NCBI GenBank assembly: GCA_024811115.1
Contig: JAKOGH010000198.1
Location: 213,304-277,303 of the forward strand
From: Terana coerulea
Taxonomy: Eukaryota; Basidiomycota; Agaricomycetes; Polyporales; Phanerochaetaceae
Length of the DNA: 64,000 nt
Direction of reading: 5' to 3'
This document shows, piece by piece, positions 11,885 through 24,712 of the stretch. The stretch's first letter is position 1. Every line of letters starts with the position of its first letter. A program made the translations under genes and the position numbers. The notes below the pieces were generated by a model. The model searched no databases. It was not told the DNA's origin and was given only the letters and a program-made list of their open reading frames with translations.

Positions 11885-14800
11885 ATGTTTTCACCTTCTG
11901 GCTCGTCCGATCTAGCTTTAGCCTCAGCTCTGTTCAAGAGTCCTGTCCCAACACATGGACCTAAGCGAAATACAGTGCGTATTCGATCGTCTGACATTCT
12001 CTACGTCCCATTCCAGGTGATGGTCACTTCAGAAATGTACTAAGTCCCTCTTCTTGTCTCAGGCATGTCAGCAGTGCCGCAAGCGAAAGCTGGTGAGTCC
12101 TGGCACGCTGCGCATGTGATTGCATCTCTTACGCGGCTGATGTGTGTCAAGTAGAAGTGGTGAGCTTTGGAGAGGAACATGTGGACTTCATCCAAATACC
12201 AACATAGCCCGAATAGTGACTCTAAACGTCCCTGCTCGACATGCACGCGTTCACATTCGTACGCGGTTACCCATGCCACCGAAGGCGTCGGGCTCCCCGA
12301 CGAACCGGAATGTACATACGGTGATGGTATGTCCATTCAATCTATTCTCTCTCTTCCACGTGTTCATTTGTTCAAGAAAACGAGCAGCAACTGCCAGTGA
12401 CCAAGGTCGAAAGACTAGAAAACAGAATCAGTAAGGCTCAGATCCTTGGGCGAGGCGCACCCACAGCTCACGTGAATCTTAAGGCGAATTGGAAACCCTG
12501 CTAGGGCAAATGCAACTGGCGTTGGAAGCATCGCAAAGTAGCATGTCATCCCCGACGAATAATTCCGCAAGTGTGAGCACGGAGTAGCAATAATATTAGC
12601 TTACGCTCACCGAAATTCACAGCATACACCCATTGCTGGGTCATCTACTCAACCATTCCCGGTTGCAGACTCATATGCGCGTGTGCTTCGTCGTTTCGCA
12701 AAGGAATCAACACTAAATCGTCTCCCTTGCAACAGATATTCTCGCCTCAGACTATCCAATCACAACCCTACTACGACGGCTCTCTAAACACCGCACACGA
12801 CGCGACGAACATGCTGAATGTAGTGAACGGCATGGGTATGTCACAATTCCAAGAGTACGCCTATCCCAACGACCTTCAGGGCACCAGCGATGGCGCGATG
12901 ATCCCTATGTGCATGTCGTCCTCAAATGGCCACAGATCTCAATTGAACACAGTGAGTTGGCCGCTTCATCTGCCAGACCCCGAAGTCACGCGACACCTGT
13001 GCGTTTATTGATTTATTCCAACGACACATATTTAACTCACTATTCCGTTTAGCGTCCACGCATTTTTTGCTTTTCATATGCACGCAGGCCGACTATTCCA
13101 TGGCCCAACATTCTTGGCATCCCTAGATCTTCACCCCACAGACCCAAGTTTTCCTTACTCCGCCGTCTTGCATGCTATGTGTGCGGTTGGGAGCCTCTAC
13201 ACAGCAGACATCCCTCACCCGCCCAATTTACCTAGGAGCAACTACCCACGTAAGCGGTTTGCGATCTCTCCACGCGGCTCTCTTGACGCGTTGCATTACA
13301 AATAGAGTCGGGGCAGTTCTTTGCAGTCGATGAACTCTTCCCTGGTCGATGGCGCCAATATGAGCAACGGCCAGACTCCTTTGCCGAACAGCAAGTCAAA
13401 TTTGCCAGGGTGGCGGGAGAAGCGGCCCTCGATCGCGGAGAACACCTTCTTGAGTGTTTGCAAGGTAATTCATATATCACGTTCCTAGGTGTATCAGACG
13501 GTGATATATGACTGGTAGCACAAATCATATTGAGCTGGTTCTACTTAATCCAGGCAAGGTAAGTCTCTATGGGTCCAGATTTGTATTCGTTCGCTCATTA
13601 CATATGCACAGGTGGTCGGAGGTATGCGCCTATCCCTATCAGATTCCAGACGTGTTTTCTCAGCCACGTTTTCCGTGAAGTCGTATATCTCGTCCGGGCA
13701 TGCCTTGAGATGCTGCGTACCGTGTGGCATCAACATGTCCTCACCCTTCCATAACAGCGCGACATCGCTAGTGTTTGCCCCCGAAAATCCGCCGTCGATT
13801 ATTCAGGAAGCGCAGAATAATATCGAGCACGAGATGCGGCGGAATATATTTTGGATCGGTATGTACTTCTCCCCTTGCCGGTGCATGAATGATACGCTTG
13901 ACCTTCCTTTTCAGCTTATGCGCTGGAGCGCCAGCAGGCTGCCGGCAACAGCTTCGCAATGGTTCTCGATGACATGGATATCTGTCAACTACTGCCGCTG
14001 CGCGGTGACCAGTACGAACGAGGGGTAAGTGCGCCGTCGCCTCTCGCTCGTCCGTCCGCTGATACGCGAGCAAGGTCTACGTCCCGCCAGAAGAGCGCCA
14101 GTGGTCGCACGACAAGAAGATGTTCCTCATCCACCCGCCTGCACAGACAGACTCGTTCATCCTCTTCGTCAAGGCCACGATCCTGCTCTCGCACGTCAAG
14201 AACTTCAACCTGCGCTTCCGCGGCCGCGTCTTCGCGGGCGACGCCGCGCTGTTCGCGCCCGCGGGCAGCCCAGCGGCGGCGGGCGGCCGCCCGGAGGCGT
14301 ACGACCCGCGCGACACGCCTGCGTTCCGCGAGCTGGACCACACCGCGGCCGCGTTCCGCGGCTCGTTCCCGGCCGCGCTGCGCAGCGCGGTGCAGGACGA
14401 GATGGTGGACCCGCACCTGTACGCGGCGTGCTCCGCGGCGCACCTGTGAGTGCCTCTCTCCGCGCCGCCGTGCGCTGCGCCGGACGCTTGCTGACGTGCT
14501 GCGGCGCACACCTCCAGGGCGCAGATCCTGCTGCACGAGCCGCACGCGCGCATGACGGCGCCGCAGGACGTGTCGGCGGGCCGCATCGTGAAGGCCGCGC
14601 GGGCGATCCTCGAGCTCATGTACGCGCTCAGCGCGACGAGCTACGACGTCGCGTTGCTGGACCACCTCCCCATCGTGCGTGTGCCCCTCCCCCCTCACTG
14701 GCGCTCGCGTCGCGAACTGACAGAGCGCCGCCAGCTTGGCGTGGAATTGTTGCGGCAGGGTGCTCGTGAAGGCGCTCAAGGTCGCGCACGACAGCAAGCA

Positions 14801-15254
14801 GTACGAGCAGTCGCTGCTCCTGCAGGCAGAGATCGCCTATGTCCAGTGCGTGCTCGCTTGCTCCTACTCTGGTAAACGGAAACTGACACACACCCAGCTC
14901 CATGCTCGCGAAGGCCGGCGAACGCATGCCCCTGGCCTGTACGTGCGCTTCTCCCATACCATCCGTACTCTAACCTGACCGCTATCTTTTTTGTCATTCT
15001 TTTTAATGCCCTGGGTGCCCTGTAGACCGGTACAAAAGATGGTGTACGACTTCCTCGCGAACGTGTGCGGCCGGCAGTTCGCGGAGGCGCTCCCCGACAC
15101 GTCGTCCCGCCGTCCGCGGTACCCGTCGCCGGCAGAGACGTCGTACGACGCCTACGCGGCCACCACGAACCTCTACGCGTTCGGCGCATACCCCGCCCCG
15201 CAGGGCGGCGGCATGCAGCAGCAGCAGCAGCACATGCCGCCCGCGATGCCGTAA
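11885..15254 (+). CDS. Zn2Cys6 fungal-specific transcription factor (paralogue 1)
   Basis: Nineteen exons: 11885-11974, 12063-12092, 12155-12159, 12217-12326, 12377-12430, 12484-12572, 12623-12661, 12736-12998, 13053-13249, 13306-13464, 13519-13558, 13612-13621, 13681-13858, 13915-14024, 14075-14445, 14518-14674, 14724-14845, 14898-14942, 15026-15254; about 765 residues. The end of exon 7 is uncertain. The N terminus has the zinc cluster ACQQCRKRKLKCDSKRPC then STC, followed by a short coiled coil (VERLENRI). The rest matches the fungal transcription factor homology region, with HAFFAFHMHAGRLFHGPTF, RRNIFWIG and SYDVALLDHLP. Exon 3 is only 5 bases and exon 12 only 10; both recur in the paralogue at 26139. 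At 15034-15037 an AAAA run gives a frameshift unless exon 18 uses the later donor at 14943. Targets are unknown. Confidence 0.85.
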
Positions 15255-18200
15255 CGCGCAGATCGAACGTTAGACACACACACGGTCGCTCGATGTCGTA
15301 CTAGAGACACCCCAAAGGCACCCCCGGAGGAATGTGCATGATGCTATTATGTGCGACCAGGTCTGGGCTGCACGCTGGGTGTGGAGCGTGCGCAGAGCTG
15401 GTGCGATTCCTGAGATTACCGCGCCCTTCCCGATGCCCCTGCGGCTTCCCTGAAGCGTCACTGACACCGCACATCCCACTCGACCCTGGGCGGCGTTCCC
15501 CGCGCACCCGATATCGTGATCATTCGCGCGGACACTGACAGTCAAGTTGCAGATGCGTCTGAAAGCTCCGGGTGTGATGATATCCCTGAGACATCCCGGC
15601 CGACCTCCCTCTCTGTCATTTGCCAGCTGTGAGTATTGATGGAGGGCTGAGGGGACTCTGGGGGAAATGAAAGTGAACGGCTTGCCGAGCTGTTGGCTGC
15701 GGAGGTAGAACGATTTGTAAGTGGGCACCTGCCTGCTCTAACGCCGTGACCCGCCCAGGGAGGTGCAGGTGGACAGGGAAAGCCCCAGAGGCGACAGTAA
15801 AGTGAGACCACAGCAGGGCAGACTGCTCAACACTCCCCAGTCCTGCAGCCCAGGCCCCGTGGAGAGATGTTCTCCTCCTCCCCGGAGACGAACAAAGTCT
15901 CTTGGGCGTTGCACTCCGACGCGACCGCGCGAGTCCTCGAGGGAGAGATTTCTACCTGATCAGCCCCTGCAGCGAACCGTGCACGCTGCCTCGGAACGCC
16001 CGAGCTTAAATCGCCCTGCCTAATCCAGCGCGGCCGTCTCCCACCGCATACGCCCGCGCCCGCCACCCGCCAGCCTGAGACAAGGCGTGCGTCCCCACAG
16101 CGTACAAGAGGGCGGTCAGCTGAGCAGGACGGTGGCGACGCTTCTCCAGAGCCTCTTGCTCGCCGTCCGTCGCCCGTCTGGGGTTCACGTTAAAATGGAT
16201 ATGTGGCGCACCCAGTGACGACAGCTTGTCTGCTCACTGTGGGAAGCTGCTGTAAGGCATGTCCAAACGGCAGGATGGGCGCGGAGGACAGAGCGTGCGG
16301 ACGGGCACGCGCCTGGTTCGCCGGGCGGATTCGAAGTCGAAGGGCGCGGCCGGTCGCAACCTAATCGCTCGTGCTGCGAAGCCACCCGTTCGCGTATGGA
16401 CGCGTTTGGCAGTGGGTTTGTGCTGCATATATGCAGGATGCATGGCGCCCGCGTGCGCAGCGCCGGGGCGCGCGTCGCCCCAGGTCGCCGTTGCACTGAG
16501 AAGACCGTGGCGAAGCGTGAGGGCGCGGGCCTGATGCCCACCGCACCCACCCGCATTGACGTCGCTGCTTCTAGCGGCGGGCGCGTGGCAGGCAGATCGC
16601 CGTTAGGCTCGGAACGTGGGCGCATGCTTCGGGGGGAAGCACAAGAGCCAAGGCTGGGAGACGGAGAGGAGGCTCGAGGAAGGCTGGTCGTGGTCGAGTC
16701 CCTGCGCGGCGTAATACCTCGTTAGTGTACAACGGATGCTTGAATGGACAGCGCGAAAGGCTGGAGCAGCTACATCGTGCATTCTCTTCATAGCGGAACA
16801 CAGACAAGGACTACTCCATACGCCCTCTTCATGTACGGGACGCCACGAGGCGCGCAGGAAATACGGCGGGAATACATGAAGAGACATATGAACAACATAT
16901 GAACGTCAACAACAACAACAGCGACATCTGTAGATGGTGGCAATCACGACGTACGCTACCAGATGCGCAGAATGAGGTAACTTTGGGAACAGGACGCACA
17001 CGAGCCCACGCAGCGGTGTTCTCACTGGGCGCACAGCATTCGAGAGGCGAAATTCAATTGCTTTCTTCTCTGGACGTGCATGACCTCAGAAGTGAACGCA
17101 ACTCGCAGGCATCATTCGGGGACCGGACGGCGGCCCCGCCAGCGACGCCGGAAGGCATCCGGTATTCTGTAGGCATTCTTGAGGTATTATGCGAAATGTC
17201 GTCGGTAGGTTGGGACGTCAATCCGCCGCGGACTTGCGTTGGGATAATGGACATGTGAGCGTCCGGTCAATCATCAGAGTCAGCAAACAGAATCACCCGT
17301 TACGTTGTCGTGCCAGACGCTAGTATGATGAGACAACTGCACCTACAACAGAGAAACAGGGTGTGCAGAGGCCGACGCAGGCCTGCCCATGCACCCTCTA
17401 GCATCACCGCTGTGGAGTAGCAAGGAAGCGGAGAGCCTGGGCCACAAGGGACACTGAAGGAGCGGGAGGAGTTTGAACGCACGACGTCGAGGGGCGGTCT
17501 GCGTTCCAACTGGCCAACGCACCTAATCAGGAGCATCACCGTCAATATAACTCTATGCGCCTCAGCGTCTCGCACAAAGGTATATCCCCAGCGTGCCAAT
17601 GCCACACTGAGTGCCGAGAGCCGCAGCGACGAAAGGCCGTGGGCAGGACCTTGTTGGGCATGCAAGCCGCGAAGCATAGGCCAATGGGCATGCAGCTCGC
17701 GGTGCGAGGCTGGCGAGGAGCGTCCGCACCAGTGACAGTGACAGCGCCACCACGCAATCATGGCAAGGGGCCAGGGACGGGGAGTGGACAAGTGTGCAAG
17801 GGCGGTCGGGCTGATGGAGGAGGCCGAGCGGAGCCCGCCAGCGTGCGGAGTTGGCCTGCGTGCGCTGCGCGCAGAGGGACGGGGCTCTGACACCCTGCAA
17901 CCCCGCTGCGACAGCGCAACGGTGAGACGTGCGGGAACGAGGCACGCCGCCCAGACGGCGCCGTGACCGCCGTTTGCGCGCGCCCCGTCGCGCTCCACGG
18001 AAGATGTGCAGAAGACGCGGCGAGCTGGGTATGGTGAGATGAAGTGCAGGCGGGGGAGGGTGCAATGGCGGAGCAGCGTGCGCAGGGATGCACCAGCAAA
18101 CCTGCGCGGGAGGTGCGCCGGGCGGCTGCCGCGGGCACAGGCCGACCGCACACCGCTGCGCCCGCGGCGTCGCCCAGCGCCACGGCGCCGCCGCCCGCGC

Positions 18201-21200
18201 GTCTGCGGCCAATCGCGACGTGCGCAGGCGCACGCACGTCCGCGGTGTGCGATCGTGCACGTAAGTGCGGTCAGTGCAGCAGGACAGGCGCAATGCTCCG
18301 GCGTACAAACAATAGTGCTCGGGGCGCGCGCGGCCAGTGCTGAGAGTGGCGGGACCACGACGACATTTACTGCAGCAGCTCAGTGCGGGATCGGCGACGC
18401 GCCGTCTCGGTCGCCGCAAAGCGTGTCGTACCCCGGGCTTCCGCCGTCGGCAGCCTCCCGATGGCACCAGGATGTGTGGAGGCGAGCGACGCCCCGCGGG
18501 CGGTGCGGACAACTTGGAAGGTGTTGGGAGGGCGTTGGGTGGGGTCCGGGTATTGCCAGGCAGGGAGGCAGCACGGCAGGGGCGGTGGGAGGCCGCGCAC
18601 CGAATGCTGGACTCGAGTGGTGGTGGAGGAGGGCCAGGCACTCACGTTGGGGCGGATCGACGTCCGCTGGTCGAACGTCTAAGGGCGGTGTGTGCACGAT
18701 CGCATCAGGCACTGTACTAGGCACCTACACTTCCGTTCGGGTGAGGCATTCTTAGGCAACCCGGGAGATGTTGAGCGTATATTTCCTGTATCACTACGTC
18801 GTATACATCGTCTGAATTGGGGGCTGAGCTAGAGGAGTCCAGGCACGTTGGGGCCAACGCAAGTGCACTGCACGAATATCGAAGCACGGCGTGTACACCG
18901 TCCCAGAAGTTGCTCGGTCGGCATCCATCCTTCCATAATGGCGCGGCGTCCTCGGGCAATTCTGGATATCGCGAAGCCCTGCACACAGCGGCGGCCACCG
19001 CGTCACACCGCACTGCCCGAAAGGCCTTTGAAGACAGTCATCGAGAGTTACGGAGAAGGGTGATGCTTACGAGGACGATCGGATGGGGCCGTCGGCGGAG
19101 CAGCTGTAGGCAATGTAGGCAATATCGCCTGCGGTCGGCACGTCGAGTCGAGAGGGACATGGAACGAGGACGAGATGCGCTGTGAGAGCAGGAAAGGGTC
19201 CACCACCCGCCCATACGCCTAGGTACAATCGCCACAGGAGCCGCATTACCATATCAGGCACACCGCGCAGTCGAAGCGGTGGGCGAACCACGGAACTTGG
19301 AGGCCTGGGAGCACCCGCGAAGCACCACCGACAATCGGCGGCGAGAGCATTCCGGCGGCAGGCTCTGGCGACGTCTGCCAGACAGTTCGCGTCTGGCCAC
19401 GATCGCAGTGAGCTGACCGACCAGGCAAGCAGGAGACAGTGTGCGTACTCACACGGACGATGGATGATCATACTTTCACAGACCCTGTACAGCAGCACGC
19501 ACAGAACTCTATGTCCGCGGCGGGGAGCCATGCATGTACGTGTACACCTGGGGCCGACGTCAGCGAGATACACAGTCCTGGAAGTCAGTGCGCCTGGGAT
19601 CCCGCCGGGTGGTCGAGAGCGAGGAGGCAGCAAATGCGGGGAAGTAGAAGCAGGCCACAAACCTAAACGAGAGCTTGATCCGTCGGAGTGCGTCCAAGAG
19701 GCTTCCGCTGCGTGTTTCTAGAGACCGAGATGGACCACTGTAAGCGTACTGGTCGTACTAATCACGGGAGCTTACAATAACACAGAAGCTGGGCGGAGTG
19801 GATTTGCGGTTCTGCACCCGGCGGGCGGGGCGTCCCCGCGCTTCTACCCCTATGCACGGCCGCCGAGTCGGCGACGGGCGAGGCTCGAGTGCTTGCACGG
19901 ACGGCTGATCCCTGGCCAGTGCGCCCACAATGCCGATAGCGCATACTGTTGTTGTGCTGGGAACAGCGGTTTCGGACGATCTTCCCTGTCTCTATATCCG
20001 CGCGCAAACCTACGGGACGCAGATAAATTCAGCCGTGCTCGTCGGAAAGCACAACAGAGCGATCGATGTCATCCGTGCGCGCCCAGCGTTCATAGGGCAA
20101 CAGGCTGATGCAGTAGGATGAAGCTCTCCCGTTCATAGCACTGGGTTTGACGGCGAACGGCACGCCATGTGTCACTGCCTGTGCGGGCAGAAAAGGCTTG
20201 CCACATCCGGGCGCATTGCTGTCTTGATACGGCGGCAGAGTCGCAGACGCAGAGACTCAGCAACTTTCGTCTGCACTGTGCGATCGCTGCTCAGGGGCAC
20301 GATTGCGTTCAAGGTGGGGGTGACAGCAAGGGGCGAGTCGCACAGGCTGCCCTCCCCCTTGCGATGGGACTGGAAGACAAAGCGGTGTGTGGGCGCGCAG
20401 CGTCTCAGCCATGCGCGCATCCCGCCGGCGGCACGGCGCTGAGCGAGGCACGACGGCCGGGGGCACGACGTGGGAAGACGGGTCCGTGGGTGCACACCCG
20501 CTTCCGGCAAGCCCGTGCCACACGCCGTCGACGTCCCGCCGCGAGCAGGGACGCACGGCCGCCCCCGCTGCTCGCCACGCCGCCGGCCGCCTGTCAGACC
20601 GCCGCGGTGCATGCAGACCGTTTACGTGCATGCGCAAGGGCTGGCGCCGTGCTCTCAGCGCCCCGTCCCGGCTGCTGCAGGGGCTCGAGGAACGCGAGCG
20701 CAAGCGACATCGCCAGACACGGGTGAAGCAGATGCAAGCGACACGTTGAGGACGCATGTTGCGGTCGTCGGCGCACGGCGCTCTGCCCACGACGGACGGC
20801 GCCGCCGCGCCGGCGAGCCCCACGCCCCCGCGCGCGAAAACACCGGGGGGAAGGGCCCGCCACGTGCGCGCCGCCGCCGCGGCCGGGCGCGGCGAGCGCG
20901 CACGCCGGGCACGGGAGCAAAATGCGGGGGCGTTGATTACGTAAAGCGACACGGCAGCGGCCGGGGTACGTAACGGCAGGCGAGATTAAACTCTCCGATC
21001 TGGGCTCGACGCACGCGCTTCTCGAAGGTCGCACCCAGAGGGCTGATGGGAAAGAAGGACGGGCAGGCGACGCACCGCCCAGTCAAATACGGCCTCCCAC
21101 ATTTTCCGGATGTGACTTGATCTCCCCTCCCCCGCTGCACACATCCCGTCCGTCCGCTCACCCATCCTGCATTCGTCCTGCGCACGCCCGCGACACTCTG

Positions 21201-21283
21201 TCGTCGACACCATCTGCTGGCCTGCATACGGTATGTCACGCAACATACCCCACGCTTGAGCTTGCTGAGCAGAGCCTAGAACT
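15255..21283. other. Six-kilobase GC-rich region without supported genes
   Basis: Long open frames exist on both strands, for example on the minus strand at 17562-18641. They are Arg/Pro/Ala-rich, overlap one another and have no conserved motif, as expected by chance in GC-rich DNA. The last 160 bases are CT-rich and precede the gene at 21284. A GTATGT...GAGCAG segment at about 21231-21272 could be an intron in that gene's 5' leader. The rest may be regulatory, non-coding RNA or inert. Confidence 0.5.
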
Positions 21284-23975
21284 ATGGAGGACATGCGATC
21301 GACGTCGCCCCTCGAGCTGCTGAACCGGCTCTCCATCTACGACTGGCTGCCGGAGGATGAGCCGCTGGGCAAAGAGGGAAACATGGTGATACCGTTCAAC
21401 TTTGGTAAGTGCGCACGCGACGGGAGTCGCCCGCGAAACTCAACATGCACGGACGCTTTGGCAGACGAAGAGGCCGACGCATGCGACCCGAGCATGTACG
21501 ACCCCGTCCTGTTCTCGCCCGCCGGGTCGCAGCCCGGCAGTCCTAACCGCGCGACGTTCAACATCTCCGGAGACCGCGACAAAGTGAGTACATACCGATC
21601 AGTTGCATGGCGCTTTCCACGCGTCTTCCTCCCAACGCTCGCTTCCGACTCCGCCAAAGCCTCTCACCCGCGAGATAGCATTCGGCAATTTGTTGCGGCG
21701 TGCTATCTCGCGGACACACACTGAGGAGGAGCCGGGCTGTCGTCGACAACCCGCTGCGGGCGCACGCTGCAGCATTGGGTTGGTTTGCGACCGACCCCGC
21801 AACAGCTCACTGCCTCGACGCGCCCGCACGCGCCGTCTGCCCGACGCTCGCGCGGCGCGGTCTTGGCAGCTCCCCGTGTCCTTGCGACGCGTCATGCGCG
21901 GTCGCCCGCACTCGTGTGCAGCGTCCATCCACTGGAGTGTGTGGGGTTGCGCCTGCGCGAGGCAAATCTGCTTTTCCCGCCGCAGCCTAGTTCGGTGATC
22001 GGCGCTGCGCCGTCACCTCGTCACCTCGGTGATGCCCATCGCTGGTCTAGATCGGGCTAGCGTGGGCAACAAGTCACCGACCCCGGTGTTTTTCAGCACC
22101 AGCCTCGCCCCGCGCAGAGCTTTTTCCGGCTGGCGTTTGAGCTGAGTCTGGACGTCGGGATGTGCGCATGGCGGAAGCTGTTGCAGGGTTTGTTGCACTC
22201 GACGCCGATATGTTGCAGGATACTCAAACACACGCTGATGCACCAGCTGCAGAGCTGTTGCATGCGCTTGTGCGCTGCGGTATCCTGCAATGTCTCTGCG
22301 TTTGCTTGATCCCAGCGAGTATTTTCGCACCAGCCGGCAGAATTTTGTGAAACTTGTTGATTTTGACTGATGCTCGAGTGCTAACCACCGCTCTGCAGCC
22401 TCTGCCCGTGCTCCCGCTGTCCTTCCGAGCGACGCCTCCGTCTACACCGCGCCTGACGCCGGCCTCAACACCTTCGTCATCGCCACGCGCATCCATCTCG
22501 CCCTCGTACGGCCAGCTGCCCCTGCCGAGGTCGAGGCCGCCGTCGACCAACATGGGTACCCCGCGCCACGTCCATCACACCGCCTTCCCGTCCATCTCGT
22601 CGACCCTGGAGCTCCTCGAGGAGCGCGAGACCGAGAACGAGAAGCGCAGCGGCGTGCTTGTCCTTCCAGAGCAGCAGCAGCACCAAGCACAACCTGAGGT
22701 TGACGGTCGCATCAGCCGGGACAGCACCATTCTCGCACACGACCACCCTAGGGCGCGGACGAACAGCGTGGATGCGCTCAAGGCCCTCGACGGACTGAGC
22801 GGCCTCGACAGCGCCTTTGCGCGCAAGCCACGTCCGACGCTCAACCTCGCCACCTCGACCTCCTCGCCGCAGCTCCGCACGCTGGCCGAGCTCGCGACGG
22901 TGCCCGCATCGCCCATCAGCATGCACTCGACGCACAGCATCGCGCACAAGCCGTCGCTAGTGTCTCTCGCGCCGTCGTACTCTTCTCCGCTCTGGCGTCC
23001 TCGCCTATGCTCCTACCTGCCGCCGTACTGCGGGAAGAGCGAGAGCCTAGCGCAAACGGCTACTCGCGCTGGTCCATCGACTCGACCGACCCGGACGCTG
23101 GCCGTCCCGTCGTCTCCAGCGCGGTGGCGCCCCCGTCGCCGTCGCCCCCTCAGAAAACCTCGAAGCGCAGCCGGCTGCTGAGCTTCATCGGGCGCAACCG
23201 CACGGACTCGTTCACCAGGCAGAGCCCCGCGATGCCCTCAACACCCACCCTCCGACGCCGGCTTCGGCATGCTCACGCCGCAGCAGGACGTCTTCGCGTC
23301 CAATGTGTCGCTCCTCACGAGCTCCCGCGCCGGACGAGCCGTTCTGGCAGCTTCCCGCCCCCGCCGATGTCGCTCTCCGCGTCGACGTCGACCATGTCGA
23401 CCACCTCGTCGTCGTCGACGCTCCCGACGCCCTCGGACTCGCAGATGGACGTCACGCTGGACCCGTTCTGTCCTGCCTCGCCGACGTTTGCGCCCGCGTC
23501 GTACCTGCCCGACCCGCCGTCGTACGTCGACATGTCCGACGACCCCGATTCGCCGCCCCTGCTCCCGACGCTGCCGCCACCGTCGCCCGACGTACCGACC
23601 GCGTCCTTCTTCCTGCCCGAGTCGCAGCCGTCGTCGTCCTTCAGCCTGCTGTCCGCACTCGCGCGCCGCAAGCTGCGGCGGCGCAAGAAGAAGCTGGTGG
23701 TGACGTGCCTCGACGGCGAGGAGCTGCCGACGGGCGAGGGCAACGCGGAGCTGGCGGCGTTCCGGCGCGAGCGCGATGTGCGGCGGCGGCACGAGGCGGT
23801 GCTGCGCTGGTGCGAGAGTTTCGGCGCGGTGCGGCGCAGCGAGCGCAAGGCCGACGGCAGCCTGCATGTGTACTGGCGCGACGCGGAGGTCGCGGACATG
23901 GTGTGCCGCGTCAGCGCGCAGGTGTACATCAAGGGCGCCGGACGCGTCGCGCTCGCATGGCATTACCTCAACTGA
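21284..23975 (+). CDS. Low-complexity basidiomycete protein, unknown function
   Basis: The start is MEDMRSTSPLELLNRLSIYD. Exons 21284-21404 and 21465-21583 are clear. A third region starts at 22399 after an apparent 815-base intron. The N terminus reads WLPEDEPLGKEGNMVIPFNF and then an acidic DEEADACDPSMYDPVLFSP. The middle is Ser/Pro-rich and largely disordered. The C-terminal 75 residues look folded: a basic helix (RRKLRRRKKKLVV) then RHEAVLRWCESFGAV and ADGSLHVYWRDAEVADMV. I recognise no named family. The frame changes near 22980. A 74-base GT...AG segment at about 22977-23050 restores it; otherwise a base is missing. Between about 23240 and 23335 another frame looks more natural, so two compensating indels are possible. 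The last exon runs to the stop at 23975. Confidence 0.6.
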
Positions 23976-24232
23976 ATGTTGACACACTGGATCGCAGGCC
24001 GTCTGCACCCGCCTATATACGCATCATCTAACCACAACTCTCCCTACTGGACCCGGACCGTCGACATCCGTCTCTGCCTCGTCTCGTCTTTTTCAACCCT
24101 CACGCTCATTCACGCCTGGATCTCTGCTCCCAGCCTACAGGACGCATCTCACGCTCATTCACGTCTCCCGTCTGCTGCATCTATCAAGCATAGTACTCAC
24201 TCTCATTTGCGCCACCGCCGCCACTCGCTAAT

Positions 24233-24586
24233 ATGTATCATCCGCCCACTGCATACACTCCTTCGCCCGTCTCTCGCCCGATGTTAATCGAGGTCCCAGG
24301 TCCCAGCTTCACCCTCACCAGCCCACCTAATCCGCGCGCATTGCCCCATTCGGCCGCCCCGCCTGCCCCTTCACCTGTGTCACCTCAGCCGCCACCAAAA
24401 TCACATCCGTTTCACACCACATTGTCTGCCTTCCGCGTGCCCGCCCGTCCGTCGTCGTCCTTGCTGTACGTGTTCTCTCTCCCTCTCTTCGCTCTTCTCG
24501 GTGCTCTGTGCATTCGTGCGTCTCACATTCTATCTTCTCTGTTTCTCTGGTTGCGTCCGATAAGTCGCTCGGTGCTCGATGTTTGA
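24233..24586 (+). CDS. Small Pro-rich protein with C-terminal hydrophobic segment
   Basis: This uninterrupted frame encodes 117 residues starting MYHPPTAYTPSPVSRPM. The first 80 residues are Pro/Ser-rich. The C-terminal part has one strong hydrophobic stretch (LLYVFSLPLFALLGALCI then ILSSLFLWL), suggesting a tail-anchored or single-pass membrane protein. The upstream 150 bases are CT-rich as in fungal promoters, and an AATAAA at 24707-24712 follows. I recognise no family. The frame could also be the 3' untranslated part of the preceding gene. The context makes a real gene somewhat more likely than not. Confidence 0.45.
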   Translation: MYHPPTAYTPSPVSRPMLIEVPGPSFTLTSPPNPRALPHSAAPPAPSPVSPQPPPKSHPFHTTLSAFRVPARPSSSLLYVFSLPLFALLGALCIRASHILSSLFLWLRPISRSVLDV

Positions 24587-24706
24587 AAAGGGTGCCGCCC
24601 CGAACGGACGGTGGGTCGACGTATAGACGATACGCTGTGTTTTCTGTTGTTAGTGTACAAATGTGTATAAATGTGTAGAGACCGCTTTCGGTTGTAGACG
24701 TATAGA

Positions 24707-24712
24707 AATAAA
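24707..24712 (+). terminator. Polyadenylation signal AATAAA
   Basis: A canonical AATAAA lies about 120 bases after the stop codon of the small plus-strand frame, in a locally T/G-rich sequence. It probably serves that transcript or the preceding gene. Confidence 0.4.

Noticed and set aside
17480..17530. Degenerate tRNA on the minus strand (GTTCAAAC-like loop)
   Set aside because: The five-base T-stem does not pair and the other arms cannot be formed.
17300..18641. Overlapping 352- and 359-codon minus-strand frames
   Set aside because: They overlap in different frames, are Arg/Pro/Ala/Cys-rich and have no motif; long chance frames are expected at this GC content.
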